This document shows positions 42,635-52,008 of a stretch of DNA of 64,000 bases, one piece after another. The stretch comes from an uncultured Oscillibacter sp. (lineage in GTDB: Bacteria; Bacillota; Clostridia; Oscillospirales; Oscillospiraceae). Both the position numbers and the translations under genes were made by a program. The stretch is from assembly GCA_910585385.1 (NCBI GenBank), contig CAJUDV010000008.1, positions 1-64,000 on the forward strand, written 5' to 3'. Below the pieces are notes generated by a model. That model was given only the letters and a program-made list of their open reading frames with translations, was not told the origin of the DNA and searched no databases. Every line of letters begins with the position of its first letter. The first letter of the stretch is position 1.

Positions 42635-42707
42635 CCGGAAAAAGGACGAACATGTCAGCCCGTTCTCTCCCCCGCTTCCGTCAATTCAAACTCAGGAGGA
42701 ATCTTCT

Positions 42708-43103
42708 ATGATTTTAATCGGAACCAAATGTCAGCTGGAACAGACCGTCACTCAGGAGTTGACAGCCGCCGCCGTGGGCTCCGGGGCCCTGCCGGTGTTC
42801 GGCACCCCTTTCATGGCCGCCATGATGGAAAACGCCGCTCTGACGGCGATGCAGACCTTTCTGGCGGAAGACCAGGGCAGTGTGGGCACCCATCTGGACA
42901 TCCATCACGACGCCCCTACCCCCATCGGCATGAAAGTCTGGGCGGAGGCGGAGATTACCGGCGTGTCGGAAAACGGCAAAATGGTGGACTTCAAGGTCTC
43001 CGCCTGGGATGAAAAAGGTCCCATTGGAGGTGGCGTCCATACCCGGGCCATCATCAATTGCCAGCGGTTCCTGGACAAATGCAACGGAAAGCTGAAAGCG
43101 TAA
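42708..43103 (+). CDS. Thioesterase of the FlK/hot-dog family
   Basis: 131-aa hot-dog-fold protein with VFGTPFMAAMMENAALTAMQ (catalytic-region helix, glutamate in MMENAA), GTHLDIHHDAPTPIGMKV and a C-terminal strand region GGGVHTRAIINCQRFLDKC. It resembles fluoroacetyl-CoA-type thioesterases that are widespread in anaerobes; the real substrate is unknown. ATG at 42708 follows CAGGAGGAATCTTCT. It lies 73 bp downstream of the transporter genes and upstream of a strong terminator, so it may be on the same transcript. Confidence 0.88.
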   Translation: MILIGTKCQLEQTVTQELTAAAVGSGALPVFGTPFMAAMMENAALTAMQTFLAEDQGSVGTHLDIHHDAPTPIGMKVWAEAEITGVSENGKMVDFKVSAWDEKGPIGGGVHTRAIINCQRFLDKCNGKLKA

Positions 43104-43114
43104 TTCTATTCTGT

Positions 43115-43156
43115 AAAAGAGCGGCCCCCGGAGAGGTTCTCCGGGGGCCGCTTTTA
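43115..43156. terminator. Bidirectional terminator between thioesterase and ferritin genes
   Basis: Fifteen-base-pair stem AGCGGCCCCCGGAGA/TCTCCGGGGGCCGCT (43120-43134 with 43138-43152, loop GGT) with T-runs on both strands (CTTTTAT and, on the minus strand, CTTTTAC). Confidence 0.93.
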
Positions 43157-43175
43157 TGTAGGAACGCTTACACGC

Positions 43176-43688
43176 TCACAGGGTCAGGGACGGCGCGCTG
43201 TACACGCGGCCGGCCAGCTCACTGTTGAGCATATACAGGCTCTTGGGGTCGGAACCGAACAGCTCCATCTTAGAGATCAGGTCGTTGGCGTTGTCCTCTT
43301 CCTCGCCCTGCTCCTTTACAAACCAGTCCAGGAACTGCATGGTGCGAAAATCCTTGACCTCATAGGCGGCGGCATAGATGTCGTTGATGAGGCCGGTAAC
43401 ATAAAGCTCATGCTCCAAACCGGCTTTCAATACGGTCATGTCGCTGTCCAGCACCTTGTCCGGTTTGGCAATGGCCTCCAGCGTCACTTTGGCGCTGTTG
43501 TTGTGGAGGTACTGATAGAACAGCATGGCGTGATCCCGCTCCTCCTGGGCCTGGATCTTATACCAGTTGGCAAAACCGTCCAGTCCCCGGGCCTCAAAGT
43601 AATTGGAAAAGTCCAGATAGAGATAGGCGGAGTAGAACTCCTTGTTGACCTGCTCATTCAGCAGCGCGGCAACTTTTTCACTCAGCAT
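43176..43688 (-). CDS. Ferritin
   Basis: 170-aa non-heme ferritin that oxidises and stores iron as a 24-mer. Ferroxidase residues are visible in NEQVNKEFYSAYLYLDFSNYF, QAQEERDHAMLFYQYL and KEQGEEEDNANDLI. ATG at 43688 (MLSEKVAALL) is preceded by AAGGAGCATTTTATC; the open frame 16 codons upstream is not family-like. It is a single-gene unit; no Fur/PerR box was convincingly seen. Confidence 0.95.
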   Translation of the reverse strand: MLSEKVAALLNEQVNKEFYSAYLYLDFSNYFEARGLDGFANWYKIQAQEERDHAMLFYQYLHNNSAKVTLEAIAKPDKVLDSDMTVLKAGLEHELYVTGLINDIYAAAYEVKDFRTMQFLDWFVKEQGEEEDNANDLISKMELFGSDPKSLYMLNSELAGRVYSAPSLTL

Positions 43689-43736
43689 GATAAAATGCTC
43701 CTTTCTTATTCTACATAGTAATTGTACACCGGTCAT

Positions 43737-44007
43737 TGCAGAAAATCCATTGTAAAAGTCACAAAAATAAAATCATTTTCCACGCAGCGCCCTCTAGAGT
43801 GGGCTCCCTCTGTCCCTTTGAGGCAGCCTACTTTCTGTACGCGGCAAAACACCACGGCCCGCGCGCGGACTTCACCTGGCGTTGGACTGCGCCGGCAGAA
43901 CTCCCGGGCCATCGTCCGTTCACCATCTCCCGGCGGAACAGGGGAATTGCGGAGCCGGGTTCGCCCGGCGAAGCGTGAGGGAAGGTCACCTGTTCCCCTC
44001 TTTTGCG
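43737..44007. other. Structured spacer between ferritin gene and polC
   Basis: Gene-free 271 bp. It contains nested inverted repeats: outer GGAACAGG/CCTGTTCC (43935-43942 with 43989-43996) enclosing GCCGGG-TTCG-CCCGGC (43954-43969). Located just after the polC stop, the hairpin may end the polC transcript, but it lacks a T-tract. Short open frames here have no family character. Confidence 0.5.
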
Positions 44008-47000
44008 TCAAAATAGTGTCATCTGGCTGGTCTCCGCCATTCCGGCGAAAGCCCCCAGGGCTTTCAGCTGCTCGATGTGGGTTTTGGAGAGCTTATTACA
44101 GCACATGGAAAACTCCTCAATGGAGATAAACTCCTTTCCCGCCCGCTTCTCCACCGTGTCCACCGCCGCCGCCTCTCCCAGGCCGTGGACAGAGACAAAC
44201 GGCGGCAGCAGTCCGTCCTGAGTCACCAGGAATTTGGTGGCGTCGGACTTGTAGATGTCAATGGCGTCGAAGTGATAGCCCCGAAGGTAGAACTCATAGC
44301 ACACCTCCAGCGTCGTCAGCAGGTTCTGCTCCACGGCAGTGGCGTCCTTGTTGTTCTCAATCTCCCGAATCTTCCGCTTCACCGCGTCCTTTCCGGCACA
44401 GCAGTACTCCGCGTCAAAGGCCTTGGCCCGGACGGAGAAGAATGTAGCGTAAAAAGCCAACGGCTCGTGGACCTTGTACCAGGCGATGCGGAACGCCATC
44501 ATAACATAGGCCACGGCGTGGGCCTTGGGGAACAGATAGCCAATCTTGGCCAAAGACTCGATGTACCAGTCCGGTACGTCGTGCTCCCGCATGGCCTCCT
44601 CCCAGCCGGGCTCAAAGCCGCCCTTTTTCACCTTGCCCTTTCGGACAGACTCCATAATTTTGAAACTCATCTTAGGGTCTAAGCCCATTTTGATGAGATA
44701 GAGCATAATATCGTCCCGGCAGCCCACGGTGTCCAACACGCCGGCGGTACCGCTGAGGATCAGGTCTTTGGCGTTGCCCAGCCACACGTCGGTGCCGTGG
44801 GAAAAGCCGGACAGGCGCACCAGCGTACTGAAATCCCTGGGCTGGGTGTCCACCAGCATCTGCCGGGTGAAGCGGGTGTTGAACTCCGGAATGGCCACAG
44901 CCCCGGTGGGTCCCAGGATCTCGTCGTTTTCGTATCCCAACACCTTGCTGGAGATGAAGATGGACATGGTGTCCGGGTCGTCCAGGGGGATCTTCTGAGG
45001 GTCCACTCCGGTGAGGTCCTGCATCATCCGAACCATCGTAGGGTCATCATGGCCCAGCATGTCCAGCTTTAAGAGGTTCGCCTCCATGGAGTGGTATTCA
45101 AAATGAGTGGTGACGGTATCGGAGTCATCAGCGTCCGCCGGGTGCTGAACGGGACAGAAATCCTCCATGTCCTTGTCGTCCGGAACCACCACCAGTCCCC
45201 CGGGGTGCTGCCCGGTGGTGCGGCGGGCGCCCACGCAGCCTAAGGTCAGGCGGTTCTCCTCCGCCCGGCCCGCCGTCATGGCGTTCTCCTCCAGGTATTT
45301 CTTCACAAAGCCATAGGCCGTCTTCTCCGCCAGGGTGCCGATGGTTCCCGCCCGAAACACCTGGGTCTCGCCAAACATCTCGATGGCGTGGCGGTGGGCC
45401 CGGGCCTGGTACTCGCCGGAGAAGTTCAGGTCGATGTCCGGCACCTTGCCGCCGCCAAAGCCCAGGAAGGTCTCAAAGGGGATGTCGAAGCCGTCCTTTT
45501 CATATTTCGTGCCGCACACTGGGCAGACCTTATCCGGCATATCCGCCCCGCACCCATAGGAGCCGTCCTCAATAAACTCGCTTTTTTTGCACTGGGGACA
45601 GCGGTAGTGGGGCGGCAGGGAGTTCACCTCCGTGATGCCGGACATATAGGCTGCAAGAGAAGATCCCACAGACCCCCGGGAGCCCACCAAGTATCCGTTC
45701 TCCAGGGACCGCTGCACCAGCTTCTGTGCGGACATGTACACCACATCGTATTTGCCCAGGATACCGCCCAACTCCACATTCAGCCGCTTCACAATGAGCT
45801 CCGGCGGGTCCTCGCCGTAGAGCCGGTGGACCTTTTCCCACACCAGGCGGTTCAGGTCCTCCTCGGAATTCTCCAGCCTTGGAGGAAACAGCTCCTTGGG
45901 CAGAAGCTCAAAGGTCTCAATCTGGCCGGCGATGAGACGGGTATTGGTCACCACCACCTCGTAGGCCTTCTCCTTCCCCAGATAGGCAAACTCCTCCAGC
46001 ATCTCGTCCGTGGTCTTGAAGTAGATGGGCAGAGGCTCGTTGGCGTCCGGAAACTTCTTGGACGCCAGCAGAATGTGGCGGTACACCTCGTCCTCCGGCT
46101 CCAGAAAGTGAACGTCCCCCGTGGCGCAGACGGGCTTGCCCAGCTCCTCCCCCAGGCGGACGATGACGCGGTTGAACTCCCGCAGGTCCTCCTCGCTGCG
46201 GGCGTCGCCGCTGCGGAGCATAAAGGCGTTGTTGCACAGGGGCTGGATCTCCAGGTAGTCGTAAAAAGAGGCGATGCGTTTCAGCTCGTCCCAGTCCTTA
46301 TGATCCACCACGGCTTTGAAGAGTTCTCCCGCCTCACAGGCGGAACCCACGATAATCCCCTCCCGGTGCTCCTTTAATAGGCTCTTGGGAATGATGGGCA
46401 CCCGCTTGAAGTACTTCAGGTTGGAGGCGGAGATCATCTGGTAGAGGTTTTTCAGCCCCACCTTGTTCCGGGCCAGCAGGATGATGTGCTTGGGGAATCG
46501 GTTGGACTTGCCTCCCAGGGGCCGCAGCTTCTCCATCTCCCCGTTCACCGCCTGGAGGGTGTGGACCCCCTTCTCGTGGAGCATGTTCCAGAAGGGAATC
46601 AGCATATAGCCCACCGTGGCCGCGTCGTCGCTGGCCCGGTGGTGGTTGAAGGCGGGCAGGTCCAAATGCTCCGCCACAATGTCCAGCTTGTACTTCCCCA
46701 GCCCCGGCAGCAGATTCTGCGCTAAAATCAAGGAGTCGATATAGGTGGGCTGGAAGTCCAGCCCCGCCTCCCGGCACCCCGCCCGGATAAAGCCGATGTC
46801 AAACTCCGCGTTATGGGCCGCCAGAGGTCGGCCGCCCACGAACTTCAAAAAGTCCGCCAGCGCCTCTTTGGGCGGAGGGGCATCCTTGAGCATCTCGTCG
46901 GTGATGCCCGTCAGGCCGATGATCTCCGGCGTCAGGCGGCGGCCCGGATTCACAAAGGTCTGGAACCGCTCCGCGATCTCGCCGTTCTTCAACACTACCG

Positions 47001-47991
47001 CGCCGATCTCCGTGATGGCCTCCCGGTCCACCTTGAGACCGGTGGTCTCAAGGTCAAAGCACACAATTTCATCGTCCAGAGGACAGTCCAGCGGTCCGTG
47101 AACCGCCACCCGGTCGTCCAGATTGTTGACAAAATAGCCCTCCACACCGTAGAGGATCTTGATCTTGTCCCCGGCGGCGTGCCAGGCGTCCGGAAAGGAC
47201 TGGGCCACGCCGTGGTCCGTGATGGCAATGGCGGGATGCCCCCAGCGGATGGCGGTCCGGATGACCTCCTTGGTATCCGTCAGAGCGTCCATGTTGCTCA
47301 TCTTGGTATGGAGGTGCAGCTCCACCCGCTTCTCCGGAGCGGTGTCCTGCCGGGGCTGGCACTCGGTAACATTGATGTGGTAGGGGTTCAGCTGGATGTC
47401 CTTACCGTCCCAGGTGGGCTCCATCTTCCCCTGGACGCACAGCCACATGCCGGGCTTCACGGCGCTCTCCAGCGCCTGGGCCTCCCTAGCGGTGAGATTT
47501 TTCTGCACCGTCACGGAACCTGTGTAGTCCGTCATGTCAAAGCTGAGGCGCCACATACCGGGCCGGCGGGTCTCCCGGCACTCAAACGCAAAGACCTTCC
47601 CTGCCACCGTGGCGTTGTTCATTTTTAAGTCCAGATCTCGGATGGGGCCTGGCCTTGCCTTGATGGGGTTCCCCATCAGCACCTTTCCAAAGCTGGGCTT
47701 TCCAGCCTTTCTGCCGCCAAGCACCGAAGCCGGAGGCCGCAGGGCCTCCGGCGCCTTGCAGGCAACGTCCATCTCCACCTTCGAAAAGCCGTAGACCGCC
47801 CGCAGGGCGTCCCGGATGATTTGGGCATCCTCCTCCCCCAACTGACTCTTCACGTTCAGCTGGAGTCGGATGGACATCTCCCCCTGGTCGATGGCGGCGC
47901 CGGTGAGCTCCGCCCCCGCCAGTTTCAGCCGCAGCTCCGGAGAGAGCTGCAACTCTGTAAACATCTCAAAAAAAGGGATATTTCTCGACAT
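44008..47991 (-). CDS. polC: DNA polymerase III PolC (Gram-positive type alpha subunit)
   Basis: 1327-aa replicative polymerase with built-in proofreading. Domain order: N-terminal region, OB domain, PHP domain (VELHLHTKMSNMDALT) interrupted by the 3'-5' exonuclease (VCFDLETTGLKVDREAITEIG, and HNAEFDIGFI), zinc-binding region (CPQCKKSEF...KVCPVCGTKYE), catalytic palm PDIDLNFSGEYQ, and the C-terminal helix-hairpin-helix and fingers. This architecture is limited to Firmicutes and some relatives. It closes the pyrH-to-polC operon, 6 bp after a small membrane protein gene. Confidence 0.97.
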   Translation of the reverse strand: MSRNIPFFEMFTELQLSPELRLKLAGAELTGAAIDQGEMSIRLQLNVKSQLGEEDAQIIRDALRAVYGFSKVEMDVACKAPEALRPPASVLGGRKAGKPSFGKVLMGNPIKARPGPIRDLDLKMNNATVAGKVFAFECRETRRPGMWRLSFDMTDYTGSVTVQKNLTAREAQALESAVKPGMWLCVQGKMEPTWDGKDIQLNPYHINVTECQPRQDTAPEKRVELHLHTKMSNMDALTDTKEVIRTAIRWGHPAIAITDHGVAQSFPDAWHAAGDKIKILYGVEGYFVNNLDDRVAVHGPLDCPLDDEIVCFDLETTGLKVDREAITEIGAVVLKNGEIAERFQTFVNPGRRLTPEIIGLTGITDEMLKDAPPPKEALADFLKFVGGRPLAAHNAEFDIGFIRAGCREAGLDFQPTYIDSLILAQNLLPGLGKYKLDIVAEHLDLPAFNHHRASDDAATVGYMLIPFWNMLHEKGVHTLQAVNGEMEKLRPLGGKSNRFPKHIILLARNKVGLKNLYQMISASNLKYFKRVPIIPKSLLKEHREGIIVGSACEAGELFKAVVDHKDWDELKRIASFYDYLEIQPLCNNAFMLRSGDARSEEDLREFNRVIVRLGEELGKPVCATGDVHFLEPEDEVYRHILLASKKFPDANEPLPIYFKTTDEMLEEFAYLGKEKAYEVVVTNTRLIAGQIETFELLPKELFPPRLENSEEDLNRLVWEKVHRLYGEDPPELIVKRLNVELGGILGKYDVVYMSAQKLVQRSLENGYLVGSRGSVGSSLAAYMSGITEVNSLPPHYRCPQCKKSEFIEDGSYGCGADMPDKVCPVCGTKYEKDGFDIPFETFLGFGGGKVPDIDLNFSGEYQARAHRHAIEMFGETQVFRAGTIGTLAEKTAYGFVKKYLEENAMTAGRAEENRLTLGCVGARRTTGQHPGGLVVVPDDKDMEDFCPVQHPADADDSDTVTTHFEYHSMEANLLKLDMLGHDDPTMVRMMQDLTGVDPQKIPLDDPDTMSIFISSKVLGYENDEILGPTGAVAIPEFNTRFTRQMLVDTQPRDFSTLVRLSGFSHGTDVWLGNAKDLILSGTAGVLDTVGCRDDIMLYLIKMGLDPKMSFKIMESVRKGKVKKGGFEPGWEEAMREHDVPDWYIESLAKIGYLFPKAHAVAYVMMAFRIAWYKVHEPLAFYATFFSVRAKAFDAEYCCAGKDAVKRKIREIENNKDATAVEQNLLTTLEVCYEFYLRGYHFDAIDIYKSDATKFLVTQDGLLPPFVSVHGLGEAAAVDTVEKRAGKEFISIEEFSMCCNKLSKTHIEQLKALGAFAGMAETSQMTLF

Positions 47992-47997
47992 AGCGCT

Positions 47998-48207
47998 TTA
48001 CTGATCTTCCTTTTCAACGTTCTGGCTCACGTCCTGGTCCCTGAGCCGCCTCTCCAGCTCCTCAAAATGCCTGTCCATAAAGAACTTGATCCACACGCCC
48101 ATGATCACAATGGCCGCAACAGAGCCGATGGACCACACCTGCCCGTCATATACGGACATATTGAGGAATATACCGACTGCCAACGCCAGAATCGCAATCT
48201 TCACCAC
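47998..48207 (-). CDS. Small membrane protein between ispG and polC
   Basis: 69-aa protein with two hydrophobic segments (IAILALAVGIFLNMSVYDG and SIGSVAAIVIMGVWIKFFM) and a charged C-terminus (RHFEELERRLRDQDVSQNVE). The start is one of two adjacent GTG codons (48207 or 48204) behind AGGAAGG. I do not recognise the family. Its tight placement (20 bp after ispG, 6 bp before polC) supports expression. Confidence 0.75.
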   Translation of the reverse strand: MVKIAILALAVGIFLNMSVYDGQVWSIGSVAAIVIMGVWIKFFMDRHFEELERRLRDQDVSQNVEKEDQ

Positions 48208-48227
48208 ACAGCCTTCCTGATATGACC

Positions 48228-49265
48228 TTACAGTTTCTCAATCTCCGCCATCAAGGCGTCCACAAGCCGCTCCTGTGAAATTTTGTAAAGTATTTCTCCT
48301 TTTCGGAAAAGCAGTCCCTCACCCTTGCCTCCGGCAATACCGATGTCGGCGGAGGCGGCCTCGCCAGGGCCGTTGACGGCGCAGCCCATCACCGCCACGG
48401 TGATGTTCTTCTCACAGTCCGCCAGACGGCGCTCTACCTCCTCCGCCATGGGGATGAGGTCAATGCGGGTGCGGCCGCAGGTGGGGCAGGCGATGAGGTT
48501 TACCCCCTGCTTCCGCAGACCCGCGGCTTTTAGAATCTTCTTGGCGGCGTAGATCTCCTCCACCGGATCGGCGGTCAGCGTCACCCGGATGGTGTCGCCA
48601 ATGCCCATGCACAGCAGTCCCCCGATGCCCATGGCGGACTTCACCAGCCCCATGGAGGGCGTGCCCGCCTCGGTGACGCCCAGGTGGAGGGGATAGTCCG
48701 TCCGCTCACTGAGGAGCCGGTAGGCTGCCATGGTCAGGGGCACGTCGGAGCACTTGACGGAGATACAGATGTCGTCAAAGTCAAATTTGTTCAGCAGATG
48801 TACGTGCCCCATGGCGCTCTCCACCAGGGCCTCGGCGGTGACGCCGCCGTACTTTGCCCGCAGGTTCTTCTCCAGCGAGCCGCCGTTGACGCCGATGCGG
48901 ATGGGGACGCCCTTTTGGCGGCACAGGTCCGCCACCGCCTTTACCCGCTCCTCCCCGCCGATATTGCCGGGGTTGATGCGGATAGCGTCCACCCCCCGCT
49001 CTGCACAGGCGATGGCGTACCTGTAGTTGAAGTGGATGTCCGCCACGAGAGGGATGTGAATCCGTTCCTTGAGCTTGTCCACCGATTCCGCTGCCGCCTG
49101 GTCCGGAATGGCTACCCGGATGATCTCGCACCCGGCCTCTTCCAGGGCCAGGATCTGGCTCACCGTGGCCTCCACGTCGTCCGTCTTGGTATTGCACATG
49201 GACTGGATGCTCACCGGGGCGCCGCCGCCCACCGGCACGCCGCCCACCATCAGTCGTTTGGTCAT
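48228..49265 (-). CDS. ispG: 4-hydroxy-3-methylbut-2-enyl diphosphate synthase IspG/GcpE
   Basis: 345-aa [4Fe-4S] enzyme of the MEP pathway that makes HMBPP from MEcPP using flavodoxin or ferredoxin. Cluster ligands are in ACPTCGRTR and VMGCAVNGPGEA; SIQSMCNTKTDDV and RINPGNIGG are conserved substrate regions. ATG at 49265 overlaps the upstream acetyltransferase by 4 nt. In the same operon are dxr and uppS. Confidence 0.97.
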   Translation of the reverse strand: MTKRLMVGGVPVGGGAPVSIQSMCNTKTDDVEATVSQILALEEAGCEIIRVAIPDQAAAESVDKLKERIHIPLVADIHFNYRYAIACAERGVDAIRINPGNIGGEERVKAVADLCRQKGVPIRIGVNGGSLEKNLRAKYGGVTAEALVESAMGHVHLLNKFDFDDICISVKCSDVPLTMAAYRLLSERTDYPLHLGVTEAGTPSMGLVKSAMGIGGLLCMGIGDTIRVTLTADPVEEIYAAKKILKAAGLRKQGVNLIACPTCGRTRIDLIPMAEEVERRLADCEKNITVAVMGCAVNGPGEAASADIGIAGGKGEGLLFRKGEILYKISQERLVDALMAEIEKL

Positions 49266-49780
49266 GGCTCTGCCTCTCCTCTCAGCCTGGCGTAGACGCA
49301 GGAGTCCAGCAGCTCCCCGTTTTTGAAAACGCTCTTCCGCTTGATTCCCTCCAGACGGAATCCCGCCCTCTCCAGCACACCCCGGGAGCCCGCGTTTTTG
49401 GCGTAGGGCTCCGCGTAAATACGAACGATGTCCCAGGTCTTAAACCCCAGGGTGCACAGTTCCTTCACAGCCGCGGTCATAACGCCCTGCCGCCAGAAGG
49501 AGCGGCCCAGCCAGTACCCCAGCTCCGCGCTCCTCCGATACACATCGGTTCCCAGCATCAGACTGATACTGCCAACGGCCGTTCCGTCCACCTCAATGGC
49601 GCGGCACAACTGTCCCTGTCCCTCCCGCTCTATGCAGGAGTGAATAAAACCCTCCGCGTCCGCCAGAGTATACGGACATGGAAATACATCCCGCAGATTC
49701 TGGGCCACAAGCGGGTCGTCGGCATAGGGGACGATGGCGGACGCGTCCTCTGGCCGCCAGGGTCTCAGTGTAAAGTTCAT
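49262..49780 (-). CDS. GNAT family acetyltransferase (RimJ/RimL type)
   Basis: 172-aa protein with the RimL-like pattern LRPWRPEDASAIVPYADDP, ELGYWLGRSFWRQGVMTAAV (acetyl-CoA site) and RIYAEPYAKNAGSRGVLERAGF followed by EGIKRKSVFKNGELLDSCVY. Such enzymes acetylate N-termini of proteins or small amines; target unknown. It is inserted between rseP and ispG in an otherwise conserved operon, with overlap to ispG. Confidence 0.9.
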   Translation of the reverse strand: MNFTLRPWRPEDASAIVPYADDPLVAQNLRDVFPCPYTLADAEGFIHSCIEREGQGQLCRAIEVDGTAVGSISLMLGTDVYRRSAELGYWLGRSFWRQGVMTAAVKELCTLGFKTWDIVRIYAEPYAKNAGSRGVLERAGFRLEGIKRKSVFKNGELLDSCVYARLRGEAEP

Positions 49781-49791
49781 ACCCTTTTCTC

Positions 49792-50850
49792 CTATTGAAA
49801 CAGCTTAAATACATCCTGAAAAGTCACCAACAGCATGAAGCCCATCAGCACCACGAAGCCCGCCGTGTTGACAGCGGCCTGATACCGTTCCGGCACTTTC
49901 CTTTTAAAGAGGAGCAGCGCCGCCTGATCCACCAGCAGAAAGAAGACCCGCCCGCCGTCCAGGGCCGGAATGGGCAGCATGTTCATTACCGCCAGGTTCA
50001 CCGCGATCAGCGCGGCGAAGTAGAAGATCTGCGACCAGGCGTCCCGCTGCGTCTTCGCCTGATCCCCCACCTCTGTGATGGCGGAGACGATGCCCACCGG
50101 GCCGCTGAGGTCCTGCACGGAGGCTCCGCCGGTAAACAGCTGTACCAGGCTGAAACGCACCAGCTGCACAAAGTCCAACGCCGTGTTCCAGGTGTATTTC
50201 AGCTTGTTGGCCAGGGTGGCCTCCTGGGCGTACCGGCCCACATACAGTCCAAAGCCCCGGTAGTCGCTGCCGTCCTGGGAGGTGTAGGTCTGCCGGCGCA
50301 GGTTCTCCACCACAATGTGCTCTCCATCCCGGATGACCTCAATATCCACGTCCTCCCCGGCATAGCTCAAAAACATGCTGGCGTCCCCGGCCAAATAGGT
50401 CCGGTAGCTGTTGACCTTGTAAATGCGGTCTCCCGGCATCAGCTCCCCCTGCCGGGAGAACTCCGGAGCCAGATCTGTGATCTGGTCGGTATAAAAGACC
50501 GCCGCCCCGGCATACAGGCACATTAGGATCAAAAAGCCCGCCAGGAAATTCATCCCCGCGCCGGCCACAAGGATCAGCACCTTCCGCCAAAAGCCCTGAC
50601 GGACAAAGGAACGCATATCGCCGGTATCCTCGTCCTCCCCCTCCATGGCGCAAAAGCCGCCGATGGGCAGAACCCGGAGGGAGTACTGGGTCTCTCCCCG
50701 TTTCCGGCTCCAGACGGCGGGTCCCATGCCGATGGAGAATTCGTTGACTCGCACGCCGCAGAGCTTTGCCGCCAGAAAGTGGCCCAGCTCATGGACTGCC
50801 ACCAGAATGCCGAATATCAGAACTGCCGCCAGGATATAGATCAGCTTCAT
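49792..50850 (-). CDS. rseP: RIP metalloprotease RseP
   Basis: 352-aa site-2 membrane protease: zinc motif HELGH at residues 20-24, a PDZ domain in the middle (LMPGDRIYKVNSYRTYLAGD), second motif MNMLPIPALDGGRVFFLLVD, and about four membrane segments. It cleaves membrane-bound anti-sigma factors or signal peptides. The start overlaps dxr by 4 nt, the common dxr-rseP arrangement. Confidence 0.96.
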   Translation of the reverse strand: MKLIYILAAVLIFGILVAVHELGHFLAAKLCGVRVNEFSIGMGPAVWSRKRGETQYSLRVLPIGGFCAMEGEDEDTGDMRSFVRQGFWRKVLILVAGAGMNFLAGFLILMCLYAGAAVFYTDQITDLAPEFSRQGELMPGDRIYKVNSYRTYLAGDASMFLSYAGEDVDIEVIRDGEHIVVENLRRQTYTSQDGSDYRGFGLYVGRYAQEATLANKLKYTWNTALDFVQLVRFSLVQLFTGGASVQDLSGPVGIVSAITEVGDQAKTQRDAWSQIFYFAALIAVNLAVMNMLPIPALDGGRVFFLLVDQAALLLFKRKVPERYQAAVNTAGFVVLMGFMLLVTFQDVFKLFQ

Positions 50851-51998
50851 GCCAAATGCTCCTTGCTCACGATCTCACGGGCCTCCCGGTCCGCCTCTAA
50901 AATCTCCTCCAGCGTGGGATGCTCCACCACCGGGAGGGCCGCCATGGCCTTTCGCGTCAAATGGAAGATGTCATAGAATCCGATTTTCTCCGCCAAAAAT
51001 AACCGGACAGCCTCCTCGTTGGCGCCGTTCAGCGCGGCGCAGGCCGTTCCGCCCCGGACAGCCGCCTCCTCCGCCAAGGCCAGACAGGGAAATGTCCGCC
51101 GGTCCGGCTTGGAAAAGGTCAGCGGCGGGCAGACCAGCAGATCCAGAGGCTCCAACGGACTCTCCGCCCGCTCCGGATACGTCATGGCGTAGCGGATGGG
51201 CAGACGCATATCCGGCGTGCCCAGCTGGGCCAGAACCGCTCCGTCCCAAAACTCCACCAGGGAGTGGACAATGGACTGGCGGTGAATCACCACATCCACC
51301 CGCTCCAAGGGCAGACGGTATAGACGCATGGCCTCGATGACCTCCAGACCCTTGTTCATCAGCGTGGCGCAGTCCACCGTAATCTTGGGTCCCATGGTCC
51401 AGTTGGGGTGTTTCAGGGCGTCTTTCTTCGTCATTCTGCCCGCTTCTTCCGTATTCATGCCGTAAAAGGGCCCCCCGGAACAGGTGAGGATCAAACGCCT
51501 GATCTCCCGCCGGTTCCCGCATCCCTGGAGGCACTGAAAGATGGCGGAATGCTCTGAGTCCACAGGGACGATCTCCGCGCCGCTTCTCTCCGCGGCGTCC
51601 ATCACCAGCTCTCCGGCGCAGACCAACGTCTCTTTATTGGCCAGGGCAATGCGCTTTTTCTCGTCGATGGCGGCCAGAGTGGGTTTCAGCCCCACCATGC
51701 CCACCACGGCGGTGACCACGGTGTCCGCCGCCGGAAGCGCCGCGGCCTCCTCCAGGGCGGCGGCGCCGCCCAGAACGCGGGTCTCCGTGTCCCTCAGCCG
51801 GACCGCAAGGTCCCGGGCCGCCGCCTCGTCGGTCATCACCACCAGGCAGGGCCGGAACTTCCGGGCCTGCTCCTCCGCCCGCTCCACACTGCTGTTGGCG
51901 GTGAGGGCCGCCACGCGGAGACCCAGCTGCTTCGCAACGTCCAGGGTCTGCCGGCCGATGGAGCCGGTGGAGCCCAGTATTGATATTGTATTCGTCAT
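50847..51998 (-). CDS. dxr: 1-deoxy-D-xylulose 5-phosphate reductoisomerase
   Basis: 383-aa NADPH enzyme of the MEP pathway (DXP to MEP). NADPH motif ISILGSTGSIGRQTLDV at the N-terminus, LANKETLVCAGELVM, VDSEHSAIFQC with the metal-binding acidic residues, TCSGGPF, WTMGPKITVDCATLMNKGLE and HPTLEEI-type C-terminal helix are all present. ATG at 51998 lies 10 bp after cdsA. Confidence 0.97.
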   Translation of the reverse strand: MTNTISILGSTGSIGRQTLDVAKQLGLRVAALTANSSVERAEEQARKFRPCLVVMTDEAAARDLAVRLRDTETRVLGGAAALEEAAALPAADTVVTAVVGMVGLKPTLAAIDEKKRIALANKETLVCAGELVMDAAERSGAEIVPVDSEHSAIFQCLQGCGNRREIRRLILTCSGGPFYGMNTEEAGRMTKKDALKHPNWTMGPKITVDCATLMNKGLEVIEAMRLYRLPLERVDVVIHRQSIVHSLVEFWDGAVLAQLGTPDMRLPIRYAMTYPERAESPLEPLDLLVCPPLTFSKPDRRTFPCLALAEEAAVRGGTACAALNGANEEAVRLFLAEKIGFYDIFHLTRKAMAALPVVEHPTLEEILEADREAREIVSKEHLA

Positions 51999-52008
51999 AG
52001 TACCTGTC

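Noticed and set aside
43700..43790. Promoter and Fur/PerR box before ferritin gene
   Set aside because: TACAAT and TACTAT are present, but no -35 at 16-18 bp spacing and no clear iron-box palindrome was found.
43733..44011. 92-aa minus-strand ORF between polC and the ferritin gene
   Set aside because: No RBS or motif, overlaps nested hairpins; treated as spacer.
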